A stretch of DNA of 21,433 nucleotides from Mesotoga sp. UBA6090 (GTDB taxonomy: Bacteria; Thermotogota; Thermotogae; Petrotogales; Kosmotogaceae): the NCBI RefSeq assembly GCF_002435945.1, contig NZ_DIXC01000079.1, forward strand, positions 16,569 to 38,001, given 5' to 3'. This document shows positions 6,863 through 15,415 of this stretch, piece after piece. The notes under the pieces were generated by a model that was not told where the DNA came from, did not search any database, and saw nothing but the letters and a program-made list of their open reading frames with translations. Positions within the stretch are counted from its first letter, which is position 1. Every line of letters starts with the position of its first letter. A program made the translations under genes and the position numbers.

Positions 6863-7315
6863 TTAAAGATCCGAACAAAAACAACTTTCACTCACAGCTT
6901 CGGCTTCAAAATCATCTTCGACTTGGAAGAAATAGAACATTATTGTGCATTTGTTACAGCTGGCCACGCCAAATCCGTCGCAGTCAATATCCACGTAAGT
7001 CCAGTTCCATGGACTTGCGTCAATCGAGTATCTGCATTCTCCATAAGCGCTTGCATATACGCTTAACGGGTTATTGTTTGAGTCGTAATGACGTGCTTCT
7101 GTAGAAACACAGCAGTTCATTGTGAAGGGTACCACATCTCTACCATGACCTTATGTCAGCGTGTAGCTATATGAGAATTCTGTGTAAAGATAACAGTCGC
7201 ATTCATACAGATAGCAGCCGGGGTCCTCCACTATTGTGATCACACCGCCAGTTAGTCCAAATGTCAAAGCCGACAGGAAAACGAAAGAAAAAATCAAAAG
7301 ACATCTCTTCAACAT
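6863..7315 (-). pseudogene. Cysteine-rich secreted protein interrupted by an in-frame TAA
   Basis: ATG 7315 follows AAAGGAGG with about eight bases' spacing, favouring it over ATG 7339. The frame encodes a signal peptide (MLKRCLLIFSFVFLSALTFG), then a short segment with GCYLYECDCYLY, then TAA at 7151-7153. The identical frame continues without shift for about 95 codons to TAA at 6863-6865, with NCC, GECRYS, DIDCDGFG, CNKC and SCFCS. About ten cysteines lie outside the signal peptide across both halves. The downstream half has no signal peptide of its own; GTG 7135 or ATG 7120 could start it, but no good ribosome site is evident. A nonsense mutation in one gene of about 150 codons is the simplest reading. 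A sequencing error, stop read-through or two separate peptides are possible. It is followed after 25 bases by the redoxin-like gene. Confidence 0.55.
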
Positions 7316-7339
7316 CAAGACTCCCTCCTTTCTATTCAT

Positions 7340-7500
7340 TAGATGCAGTGAAATAATAACACAATATATAATATATAAGAAATAATACTATAATAAATGA
7401 TCAGTGAAAGACACTAAATATTCGTGATTAGGTCTTCCATGTTACCTAAATCGTAGATTATCAGTAATATTGTGTTATTGGTGATTATTAGGAGAAGTGC
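7340..7500 (-). promoter_or_regulatory. AT-rich upstream region of the secreted-protein operon
   Basis: The region is very AT-rich. On the minus strand, TTTCAC (7404-7409) and TATTAT (7382-7387) are 16 bases apart and could be a promoter. CAGTGAAA occurs twice (7346-7353 and 7402-7409). A 13-base exact inverted repeat, AATAACACAATAT (7355-7367) and its complement (7467-7479), brackets the candidate promoter. These are possible operator sites; no regulator is identified. Confidence 0.35.
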
Positions 7501-7723
7501 TCGATAGAATGAAGTGTACGTGATGTGTGTACGCATTGAATCATCAAAAGACATATGATACTATCTGTAGTTTTCTCTAGAATCTGGGGCCAGCCCCCGG
7601 CGAAAGTTCCTTCTCCCATATCCCTGTTTGCTCTAGATTCTTCATTACGGATCACTTCATTTGCCCCCAGTCATCACACCGCATTCTATATGAACAGCAA
7701 TATCATAAGGGCAGACCGGGCTA
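7501..7723. other. Intergenic stretch without a gene
   Basis: No supported coding frame. GGGGCCAGCCCC near 7586 can form a small hairpin, but no T-run follows on either strand. AGAATCT and AGATTCT form a loose 7-base inverted repeat within 7573-7640. Confidence 0.45.
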
Positions 7724-7752
7724 TTGACAGATAGATGCTAGTAATGTAGAAT
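7724..7752 (+). promoter_or_regulatory. Promoter of tRNA-Asp
   Basis: A perfect -35 box TTGACA (7724-7729) and a -10 box TAGAAT (7747-7752) are separated by 17 bases. The predicted start is a few bases before the tRNA at 7764. Confidence 0.88.
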
Positions 7753-7763
7753 CTCTTATGTTT

Positions 7764-7841
7764 GGGGACGTGGTGAAGTTTGGTTATCATGCCGGTCTGT
7801 CACACCGGTGGCCGCGAGTTCAAGTCTCGTCGTCCCCGCCA
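7764..7841 (+). tRNA. tRNA-Asp (anticodon GTC)
   Basis: A full cloverleaf: acceptor GGGGACG/CGTCCCC with discriminator G and encoded CCA, D-arm with TTTGGTTATC, anticodon stem CCGGT/ACCGG with loop CTGTCAC, and T-arm CGCGAGTTCAAGTCTCG. Anticodon GTC reads aspartate codons. Confidence 0.96.
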
Positions 7842-7843
7842 GA

Positions 7844-7867
7844 GAGAGTCCTTAGGGGCTCTCTTTT
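7844..7867 (+). terminator. Intrinsic terminator of tRNA-Asp
   Basis: GAGAGTCC pairs with GGGCTCTC (8 bp including one G-U pair) around a TTAG loop, followed by TTTT. Confidence 0.85.
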
Positions 7868-8168
7868 CATTGATGGAGTCTCTTCTGGTATAGTTTCAGA
7901 AGACACGTGCAGGGAAAAAGATCTTCCGGTCAATATCTTTTTAACTTCTTTCTGACTGTACGCGGTTAGAATATATTCAGGGCAGTAACTTCAAGACTAT
8001 CACCGGGTTCTTGGTCAAGCTGATCTGAATGTGCGATCTCGATTTTGCACTTGAAGATTTGGAAAGCCGATAAGAGATCGAACTTGCGATTTTGACCTGA
8101 GGGGACCCTGTACTTACTATTCTGTTTATTCTATAATGATGGTTCGGTTTTTATGGAGGTGCTGGTAA
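7868..8168 (+). promoter_or_regulatory. Intergenic region with likely ruvC operon promoter
   Basis: About 300 bases with no supported gene. A perfect -10 box TATAAT at 8132-8137 lies 32 bases before the ruvC start, but the sequence 17 bases upstream of it is a poor -35 match. The ribosome site GGAGGTG lies at 8154-8160. Confidence 0.5.
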
Positions 8169-8675
8169 TTGCCGGCTTGTGTGAGGGTTCTGGGAATTGA
8201 TCCGGGCTTTGGTACTGTTGGATACGGTGTGCTCGAAATGAGGACTTCAAAGATAGAACTCGTTTCATATGGCGCGATCAGAACGGAACCCGATGAACCG
8301 ATTCCAGACAGACTCCTGAAGATCCATGATCAGCTGGAAAGACTCATACAGGAATGCAGTCCAGACGAGTCGGCGGTTGAGGAGCTTTTCTTTTTCAGGA
8401 ATGTCACCACCGCGATACAGGTTAGCGAAGCAAGGGGAGTAATTCTTCTTGCCATGAGGAGGCATGAAGTGCCGATTTTTGAATATACTCCCCATCAAGT
8501 GAAGCTTGCCATTACAGGGTATGGAAGAGCCGAGAAGGGACAGGTTCAGAGGACTTTGAAAGCCTTTCTGCGGATGAAGGAGACTCCGAGACCCGATGAT
8601 GCTGCCGACGCTCTTGCGGTAGCCTGGTGTCACCTTGCTGCAAGGAAGTTTCCCGGAGGTGTTCGAAAGGCATGA
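8169..8675 (+). CDS. ruvC: Holliday junction resolvase RuvC
   Basis: The 168-residue protein resolves four-way DNA junctions during recombination, normally with RuvAB. The four acidic catalytic residues are visible by alignment with the E. coli enzyme: D11 in GIDPG, E71 in AVEELFF, and D144 and D147 in DDAADALA. The loop GYGRAEKGQV is also conserved. The start is taken as TTG 8169, seven bases after GGAGGTG. A GTG at 8181 is possible but sits far from that site. ATG 8153 is in another frame. The stop overlaps the polC ATG by four bases (ATGA at 8672-8675), so ruvC and polC are coupled. Confidence 0.95.
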   Translation: MPACVRVLGIDPGFGTVGYGVLEMRTSKIELVSYGAIRTEPDEPIPDRLLKIHDQLERLIQECSPDESAVEELFFFRNVTTAIQVSEARGVILLAMRRHEVPIFEYTPHQVKLAITGYGRAEKGQVQRTLKAFLRMKETPRPDDAADALAVAWCHLAARKFPGGVRKA

Positions 8676-11600
8676 AGCTGTGCATGAGGAATTTAGAACT
8701 TCCAATAAAAAGACTTCTATCGAATATTGTCGAAACCGATTCCTCTGTAGAATGTGAAGGCATAGAAGTTTCGGAGATATCTATCGACTGCGATTCAAAA
8801 GAGATAATGATCAAGATCGGATGTGAGGTCAGTATCGAGCTTAAGGATTTTCTGGAGTCAGCATTTCGGGAGAAGGCTTCTCAGTTTCTCAAATCCTCGG
8901 TCCGTCTCTATTTTCAGCCCGTGGAAAGTGGAGCAGTCAAGGCCGGTGAAGAAATACCGGAGGGAGTTAGTGATGCGCAGTTCAGAGAGATATTGAAGCT
9001 CACGAATGGGGCATCCTCTTATTTGGCTTCTTCAGAAATGGCATTCAGTGATGACAGGATATTGATCACTGTTTACGATCAGTTCTCGTTTCAGCGAATC
9101 AGTGCGAAAAAACAGGACTTGAGAAAGGCAATTGAGAAGGTTTGCAGGAGAGCCATTCCTTTCGAAATAATACTCGATATCCGAGACGATCAGAATGATC
9201 TGATCAATGAAGAAGTTTCTAGGCGAGAGGTTGAAAAGGAGACAACCGTTTCTTCCGGTGAAGTTGATTCAGTCTTGATGGGTAGAGAGATAAGAGCCGT
9301 TTCCAAGAAGATGAAGGAAGTTCTCGGGAATGAATCCGATCTGGTTGTGAGAGGAAAGATCTTCGGGCTTGAATACAGGAACGGTAAGATTTTCATCCTC
9401 ACATTCAACGTCACCGACCACACAGACTCTCTTACGGTGAAGCTAATTGGTGAAAACGCTCGCTCTCTTTCAGAGAAGCTCCGTGAGGGTGATGAGATAA
9501 CTATTAGAGGAAAGATGGAAACAGACAGCTGGATGAAAGACGAAATCCTTATTCCGAGAGACATACAGAGAACAGCTCTTCCCAAACGTGTTGACGAATC
9601 TCCTGAGAAGCGAGTTGAACTCCATCTTCATACAAAAATGAGCGCTCTCGATTCGGTTGTGGATGTTCGAGAACTGGTGAATACCTTGAAGGATTGGGGA
9701 CATGAGGCTGCCGCGATAACCGACCATGGTGTGGTCCAGTCCATTCCGGAGTTCTATTTTGCTGCAAAGAAGAAGGGAATCAAACCGATATTCGGTATGG
9801 AAGGTTACATGATTAACGACTCCCAGCAGATATCAATGAATCTGGATGAAGAAGACTCATCGCTCGATGATGCTTCGTTTTTGGTTTTTGATCTTGAGAC
9901 TACAGGTCTCAATCCTAAAGAGGATGAGATCATTGAGATAGGCGCCATCAAAATGAAGGGAAGTGAAGTCTTAGGCACTTACTCCACCTTTGTGAAGCCG
10001 GAAAAAGAGCTCTCTACAATGATCACCAGCCTGACGGGAATTGCCGAAGATATGCTTTCCGAAGCACGTCCGATCAAAGAGGTGCTTCCCGAATTCACGA
10101 AATTTGCTGAAGGCTGCATACTAGTCGCACATAACGCTTCTTTCGATTATGGATTCGTCCGTAATTCAGTGAAGAAGCACTTCGGAGGCGACTGGGAAAT
10201 GCCGTGCATCGATACCCTGGCACTCGCAAAGAGCCTTTTCAGGTCGAAGAGTTATTCTCTCGATAATGTTGTCAAACGGTTGAAGCTAGGTCATTTTGAT
10301 CATCACAGAGCTTACGAAGACGCAAAGGTAACGGCCGAAGTTCTGAAAAAGTTTGTTCAGCTTGCAAAGAAGAGAGGGGTTCAGAATGTAAACGAACTTG
10401 AGAAACTCAGGAAGAACCAGAATCTCGATTCGTTGAAACCCTTTCACATAAGTATCCTTGCAAAGAACAAAAAAGGACTGGAGAATCTCTACAGATTGGT
10501 CACAGCTTCTCACACGAAGTATTTCTACATGAAGCCTAGAATACCCAAGAGCCTGCTTGCCGATATGAGGGAAGGCCTTCTAATTGGCAGCGCATGCGTT
10601 TCCGGAGAGCTGTCTAAAGCCTATATAGGTGGAGCAAGTACAGATGAACTCGAGGAGATCGCCAAGTTCTATGATTACATTGAAGTCATGCCGCTGGATA
10701 ACATCGACACTTCCGAAGGCGAGACTAACATGTCGAGGGAAACGCTTGCGAATATGTATCGGGAGTTCTATAAGGTGGGAAAGAGACTGAACATTCCAGT
10801 TGTGATGACGGGGGATGTTCATTTTCTGAATCCTCATGACGATATCTTCAGAGCAGCGATAAATGCAGCTCAGGACTACGATAACTTCCAGAACCAACCT
10901 TCGCTGCATCTCCACACTACGGAAGAGATGTTGGGCAAAGCAAGCGAGATATTTGAAGACGAGAAAGTTGTCAGAGAAGTAGTCATTGACAATTCCAGAT
11001 ACATAGCTTCGCTGATCGAAGAAGTGATACCCGTTGAGGGCAAACTTCATCCTCCAGTAATCGAAGGAGCTGATGAAGAGGTAAGGAAAATGGCAATCGA
11101 GAATGCCGAAAGTCTCTATGGCAGTCCTTTGCCAGAGATCGTTGAAAAAAGGCTAAATCGAGAGCTTGGTGCCATTATCGGCCACGGCTTCGCAGTTCTT
11201 TATCTTATTGCTCAGAAGATGGTGAAGAAGTCTAATGAAGACGGTTACGTTGTCGGCTCAAGAGGTTCCGTAGGCAGCTCTCTCGTGGCCAACGTAATCG
11301 GCATAACCGAAGTGAACCCCCTCCCCCCACATTATCTCTGTCCTGAATGCGGCAAGTCGATCTTTCCAGAAACCGATCTCGAATGCGGTTACGATCTTCC
11401 CGATATGGACTGTCCCGTCTGCGGAAAGAAAATGTCTAAGAACGGGCAGAGCATACCATTCGAGACCTTTCTCGGATTTGAGGGAGACAAGGTGCCTGAT
11501 ATTGACCTTAACTTCTCCGGCGAATATCAGGAGCGCGCTCATTCTTTTATCGAAGAGTTGTTTGGAAGGGACCATGTGTTCAGGGCCGGCACAATTTCGA

Positions 11601-12913
11601 CTCTTGCAGAGAGAACGGCCTTCGGTTTTGTCAGAGCCTATTCCGAAAAGAGCGGTAGAACCCTTCGAAGAGCAGAACAGGAGAGAATAGCGCGAGGGAT
11701 TGTAGGTGTCAGAAGAACAACTGGTCAGCATCCCGGTGGACTCATGATCGTGCCAAAAGACATGGATGTTCATAGTTTCACACCAGTACAGCACCCCGCA
11801 AACGATACGAAAGGTTCAACGTTGACAACACACTTTGCTTATGAAGTCATACACGATGATCTTGTCAAGATAGACGCACTGGGTCATGACGATCCCACTT
11901 TCATCAAGATGTTGAAAGACATCACCGGGGTCGATCCTGAAAAGATCCCAATGGACGATCCTGAGACGTTGTCAATCTTTTCTTCTTTGAAGTCTCTAGG
12001 GGTCAAGTATCACGAGCTAGGGACGGACATGGGAACCCTCGGGATTCCAGAGTTCGGCACTACTTTCGTTCGTAGTATGCTTTCAGATACCAGACCTTCT
12101 ACCTTTGGGGAGCTTGTCAGAATTTCCGGTCTTTCACACGGAACTGATGTGTGGCTGAACAACGCAAAAGATATCATCACCTCGCGGCAGGCTTCGCTAT
12201 CGAATGTTATTGCCTGCCGGGATGACATAATGAACTATCTAATTGCCAGGGGAATGGAGCCAAGAGATGCCTTCAAGATTATGGAGAAGGTCAGAAAGGG
12301 CAAGGGCTTAAGCGAAGAGGATGAAAGAGAGGTAAGATCTTGCGGTGCTCCTGAGTGGTTTGTCAATTCCTGTAAGAAGATCAAGTATCTCTTCCCCAGG
12401 GCACATGCCGCTGCATACGTTAGTATGGGATACAGAGTGGCCTATTTCAAAGTACACTATCCCCTTGCCTTTTACAGCACCTATTTTTCGATTAAAGGCG
12501 GAGAGTTTGATATAGACATCTGTACCTCGGACACAAATTCTATCAAAAAAGAGATAATTAGATTGAGAGCTGATCAAGACAGGAACGTTAAAGACAGGGC
12601 GAAGGAGACACTCCTTGAAGTAGTGATGGAAATGCTATACAGGGGATTCAGCTTCTTGAATGTTGACCTTATGAAATCACATCCTACTAGATTTCTAATT
12701 GAAGGCAAATCCCTCAGGATACCCTTCAACAGACTTCAAAACATGGGCGACAAAGCCGCGAGATCTATCGAGCAGGAAAGAGAGAAGAGGGTTTTCTCTT
12801 CAGTTGAGGATCTGGTGAAAAGAACTTCTCTAAACAAGACAAGTGTAGAAATGTTGAGAAAGTATGGTGCGTTGAAGGGGCTCGCAGAGAAAGAACAGAT
12901 AAGGCTGTTCTGA
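8672..12913 (+). CDS. polC: DNA polymerase III alpha subunit, PolC type
   Basis: The 1413-residue protein is a complete PolC. It has an N-terminal domain and OB-fold region (to about 300) and a PHP domain beginning VELHLHTKMS (about 313). A DEDD proofreading exonuclease is inserted in the PHP domain (FDLETTGLNP about 404, HRAYEDAK about 544). A four-cysteine zinc knuckle (CPECGK and CPVCGK, about 889-919) precedes the catalytic DIDLNFS (about 942), and FRAGTISTLAERTAFG and HPGGLMIVP follow. The extreme C-terminus EQIRLF matches the clamp-binding motif QxxLF. PolC replicates the chromosome in Firmicutes and Thermotogota. The ATG at 8672 overlaps the ruvC stop, with GGAGGT 11 bases upstream. 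A clamp-like gene follows after eight bases. Confidence 0.97.
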   Translation: MKLCMRNLELPIKRLLSNIVETDSSVECEGIEVSEISIDCDSKEIMIKIGCEVSIELKDFLESAFREKASQFLKSSVRLYFQPVESGAVKAGEEIPEGVSDAQFREILKLTNGASSYLASSEMAFSDDRILITVYDQFSFQRISAKKQDLRKAIEKVCRRAIPFEIILDIRDDQNDLINEEVSRREVEKETTVSSGEVDSVLMGREIRAVSKKMKEVLGNESDLVVRGKIFGLEYRNGKIFILTFNVTDHTDSLTVKLIGENARSLSEKLREGDEITIRGKMETDSWMKDEILIPRDIQRTALPKRVDESPEKRVELHLHTKMSALDSVVDVRELVNTLKDWGHEAAAITDHGVVQSIPEFYFAAKKKGIKPIFGMEGYMINDSQQISMNLDEEDSSLDDASFLVFDLETTGLNPKEDEIIEIGAIKMKGSEVLGTYSTFVKPEKELSTMITSLTGIAEDMLSEARPIKEVLPEFTKFAEGCILVAHNASFDYGFVRNSVKKHFGGDWEMPCIDTLALAKSLFRSKSYSLDNVVKRLKLGHFDHHRAYEDAKVTAEVLKKFVQLAKKRGVQNVNELEKLRKNQNLDSLKPFHISILAKNKKGLENLYRLVTASHTKYFYMKPRIPKSLLADMREGLLIGSACVSGELSKAYIGGASTDELEEIAKFYDYIEVMPLDNIDTSEGETNMSRETLANMYREFYKVGKRLNIPVVMTGDVHFLNPHDDIFRAAINAAQDYDNFQNQPSLHLHTTEEMLGKASEIFEDEKVVREVVIDNSRYIASLIEEVIPVEGKLHPPVIEGADEEVRKMAIENAESLYGSPLPEIVEKRLNRELGAIIGHGFAVLYLIAQKMVKKSNEDGYVVGSRGSVGSSLVANVIGITEVNPLPPHYLCPECGKSIFPETDLECGYDLPDMDCPVCGKKMSKNGQSIPFETFLGFEGDKVPDIDLNFSGEYQERAHSFIEELFGRDHVFRAGTISTLAERTAFGFVRAYSEKSGRTLRRAEQERIARGIVGVRRTTGQHPGGLMIVPKDMDVHSFTPVQHPANDTKGSTLTTHFAYEVIHDDLVKIDALGHDDPTFIKMLKDITGVDPEKIPMDDPETLSIFSSLKSLGVKYHELGTDMGTLGIPEFGTTFVRSMLSDTRPSTFGELVRISGLSHGTDVWLNNAKDIITSRQASLSNVIACRDDIMNYLIARGMEPRDAFKIMEKVRKGKGLSEEDEREVRSCGAPEWFVNSCKKIKYLFPRAHAAAYVSMGYRVAYFKVHYPLAFYSTYFSIKGGEFDIDICTSDTNSIKKEIIRLRADQDRNVKDRAKETLLEVVMEMLYRGFSFLNVDLMKSHPTRFLIEGKSLRIPFNRLQNMGDKAARSIEQEREKRVFSSVEDLVKRTSLNKTSVEMLRKYGALKGLAEKEQIRLF

Positions 12914-12921
12914 GGATTGAG

Positions 12922-13968
12922 ATGAATTTCAGGCTGGTTTCCTCGGATTATTCAAAGCTGATAGATCTATTCGGAAGGGTGTCAGGCACAGTTGAGCCGT
13001 CCTATCGTTATTTTCAGATCTATTATAGAAGGGGTCTGAAGTTCTTTGCGACTGACGGGTGTCTGAAGCTTGAGTTCTCATCCAGCCTTCCTGTTGATCC
13101 TTTCACCGGTGTCTATTCAGTTCCAATAGACTACGCGCGGGCTTTGAAGAGCTCAGACGAAAAGTCGTTCGTCTCTTTTTCCTCTGAAGGAGAAACCATT
13201 GAAATCAAGACTGATTCAGAGACACTTAGCCTTCAGAAAGCCCGAAGTGATGCGATTCCTGCCATGGAAAGAAAGTTTGAGTTCTCTTCGCGTTTTCCTT
13301 TGAAAGAGTTCAACGAATCTCTGAACTTCGTTTCTGCGGCATCGATGGAAGGCGATACCGTTGAGATCTTTTCAAGGGGGAGCGAGACGATTCTTGCAGC
13401 GTCGGCCGGCAGATTGGTCTTGCTGTCAATTCTCGAATATGAGCCAAGAACTGACTTTCACTTTTCTCTTCAGTACGTAACTGTCAGACATCTTGTGAAA
13501 ACGTTGGAGTTGCTGAAAACAGAAGAGCTTGATGCCGGAAGCGGAATTTCGGATTTTGGATTGAAGGCAGGGTCGTTGCTTTTTTCTATTTGTACTGATG
13601 AGACCGAGTTTCCCAAACCACCATCATTTCTCTTCAATGAGACTGCCTCGGGAGTCGGCGTGCAGAGAAAAGCCTTTCTTTCTGCTTTACGAAAGATCAC
13701 AAGGCTATCCAGGCGTGGCTTTTCGGTTCTTATGATATCAGACGGAAAAAAGCTTAAGCTGTTTCTCAAGGCCGGCAGCCTCCGGTATGACTGTGAAATT
13801 GCGGTCTTCAGCGGAGAAGAATTTGTGATCCAGGTAGATCCAAGAAAGCTGCAGTCAGCTCTTTCGAGGATCAACGATTCCTTGATTCTCCTATTGATGA
13901 GGAAGGGGAATCTTCTAATGGCGGGCAAGAAAAGCAAGAAGTACCTACTGATTCCGCTCATCAATTAA
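12922..13968 (+). CDS. Divergent DNA sliding-clamp-like (DnaN beta-fold) protein
   Basis: This 348-residue protein is close in length to bacterial beta clamps (about 366). Its pattern suggests three clamp-like repeats: FATDGCLKLEF (42-52) resembles the clamp TDG.RL motif, and VQRKAFLSALRKITRLSRR (about 246-264) resembles the helix opening the third clamp domain. The end, FVIQVDPRKLQSALSRIND (301-319) then KYLLIPLIN, resembles the clamp F....YL.D.L..I.. and C-terminal MP.R. segments. The typical C-terminal MPMRL is replaced by IPLIN, and overall similarity is weak. The homology is my pattern-level inference. The gene starts eight bases after polC, so it is almost certainly co-transcribed. It could be a PolC accessory factor, a specialised clamp or a clamp antagonist. 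Confidence 0.6.
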   Translation: MNFRLVSSDYSKLIDLFGRVSGTVEPSYRYFQIYYRRGLKFFATDGCLKLEFSSSLPVDPFTGVYSVPIDYARALKSSDEKSFVSFSSEGETIEIKTDSETLSLQKARSDAIPAMERKFEFSSRFPLKEFNESLNFVSAASMEGDTVEIFSRGSETILAASAGRLVLLSILEYEPRTDFHFSLQYVTVRHLVKTLELLKTEELDAGSGISDFGLKAGSLLFSICTDETEFPKPPSFLFNETASGVGVQRKAFLSALRKITRLSRRGFSVLMISDGKKLKLFLKAGSLRYDCEIAVFSGEEFVIQVDPRKLQSALSRINDSLILLLMRKGNLLMAGKKSKKYLLIPLIN

Positions 13969-14068
13969 GATGGGTGACTTGGATCTGATAGTATTGAAGC
14001 GAGCGTGATCCTTCGCGGATTTCCCGGAAACGGGTTGCGAGGACTTTCTCAACTGGAGTTGAGGTCTG

Positions 14069-15415
14069 ATGAGTATTCTTGAAGTTAGAGGAATTGAGAA
14101 GACATACAGTGGAAAGAGAATTCTGAAAGGTGTTGATTTTGATCTGGAGAGTGGGAAACTGACTGTTCTAGGAGGTTTGAACGGGATAGGAAAGTCGACG
14201 CTCATCAAGATAATGAGTGGAGACATTCGTCCGGACTCAGGCGAGATAGTCTTTGACGGCAACCGGGTCGAATTGCGGTCAATCGTTGAGGCAAGACGGA
14301 TCGGTATAAGTGCCGTTTATCAAGAATATATGCTTGTTCCCGATCTTACGGTCTCTGAGAATATCTTCCTTGGATCCGGCAAGTTTGCTATCAGCAGAAA
14401 AAGGATGAACATCGAGGCGTCACGGCTGCTTTCCAAATTTGGCCTAAGCTTGGATCCTTCGTCAAAAGTCTCTTCTCTTTCATCTGACGATCAAGCGCTG
14501 CTGGAGTTTGTAGCCGCTGTATTCTCGGAGCCCAGAGTCCTAATGATCGATGATCTGTTCTCAGTTTTGGGAACCGAATCCAGGAAGCGGCTTCTCCAAA
14601 TGATGGAAGCGATCAAGAACAATGGAACAGCTGTTCTTGTTGTAACTACCGATCCAAACTTGATGCTGCTGGCAGATCATCTGCTTTTTATGGATGAATC
14701 GGGAGTTGAGCACCTCCCCTGCCCGATCGAAAAGGGAGCGATACTTAAAAGGATGGGAGCATCGAGTGATTTCTCCATACTTCCCGCAGAAGGAGAACTG
14801 CTGATTGAAATAAGTAACCTTGCCGGTTCAGGGCAAGATCTTAGATTGAAAAGAGGAGAGGTTCTGAATATCTTCTGTGAGAGTGGAGAGCTGTTGAGAG
14901 CGTTTACACGAGCTATGACCAGACAGGATCCCTTTACAGACAACTCGGTCCCGTTATTTCGAGAGGCGAAGAGTTTCTTCGATAGGTTTTCCTCCAGATC
15001 GTCTTCTACTGCAGCCGAAAAGTATTTCGGCTCAAACCTTAAGAATACAGGACTTGTTTCTCAGGTGATGTTGAAGAAATCGGGAAGTTTCAAATCATCC
15101 AAGTCACTCAAGAAAAGCTTCATTCTAAACAAGGAGAGCGTTGTTTCAGTCAAGAGTTTTCTTGCAGGCCTTGAAAGAATCCCGGGGTTCTCCGGACTCG
15201 TATCTGAGGAAGACAAAAAGCTTTCACAGTTGAGATTCGATGCCTGTGATCTCTATGTTTTCGTAAGACCCCTGCTAGGGCTGGATGCGGTTTCAATGAA
15301 CGCTCTTTCAACTGTTCTTCAGGATATCGTAAACAGATCTAAGGCCGCAGTAATTATATCAGACGAGGCTGGGAGCAGTACTTTGAGCACGAGGAAAATG
15401 AGGAGCGCCGGATGA
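14069..15415 (+). CDS. Degenerate RbsA/MglA-like double ABC ATPase
   Basis: The 448-residue protein starts as a sugar-type ABC ATPase: MSILEVRGIEKTYSGKRIL, Walker A GLNGIGKST (36-44) and Q-loop YQEYML (Q85). The remaining motifs are eroded. LSSDDQ (137-142) replaces the LSGGQ signature, Walker B ends MIDD rather than DE, and TTDPN stands where the switch histidine should be. The C-terminal half, where RbsA has a second nucleotide domain, has no Walker A and many serine-rich stretches. RbsA-type proteins are about 500 residues. No permease or binding protein gene is nearby, so transport is doubtful; it may bind ATP in another role. GAGG precedes ATG 14069, a 100-base gap separates it from the clamp-like gene, and its stop overlaps the next start by four bases. 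Confidence 0.75.
   Translation: MSILEVRGIEKTYSGKRILKGVDFDLESGKLTVLGGLNGIGKSTLIKIMSGDIRPDSGEIVFDGNRVELRSIVEARRIGISAVYQEYMLVPDLTVSENIFLGSGKFAISRKRMNIEASRLLSKFGLSLDPSSKVSSLSSDDQALLEFVAAVFSEPRVLMIDDLFSVLGTESRKRLLQMMEAIKNNGTAVLVVTTDPNLMLLADHLLFMDESGVEHLPCPIEKGAILKRMGASSDFSILPAEGELLIEISNLAGSGQDLRLKRGEVLNIFCESGELLRAFTRAMTRQDPFTDNSVPLFREAKSFFDRFSSRSSSTAAEKYFGSNLKNTGLVSQVMLKKSGSFKSSKSLKKSFILNKESVVSVKSFLAGLERIPGFSGLVSEEDKKLSQLRFDACDLYVFVRPLLGLDAVSMNALSTVLQDIVNRSKAAVIISDEAGSSTLSTRKMRSAG

Noticed and set aside
7355..7479. AT-rich repeats as a replication origin
   Set aside because: There is no array of DnaA-box-like sites and no dnaA or dnaN gene next to it.
11258..11794. 178-codon minus-strand open frame inside polC
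   Set aside because: It is antisense to the catalytic core of PolC and has no motif or ribosome site; a shadow frame.
13969..14068. Small open frames (12-25 codons) between the clamp-like and ABC-like genes
   Set aside because: They are very short with no good ribosome site; they look like spacer.
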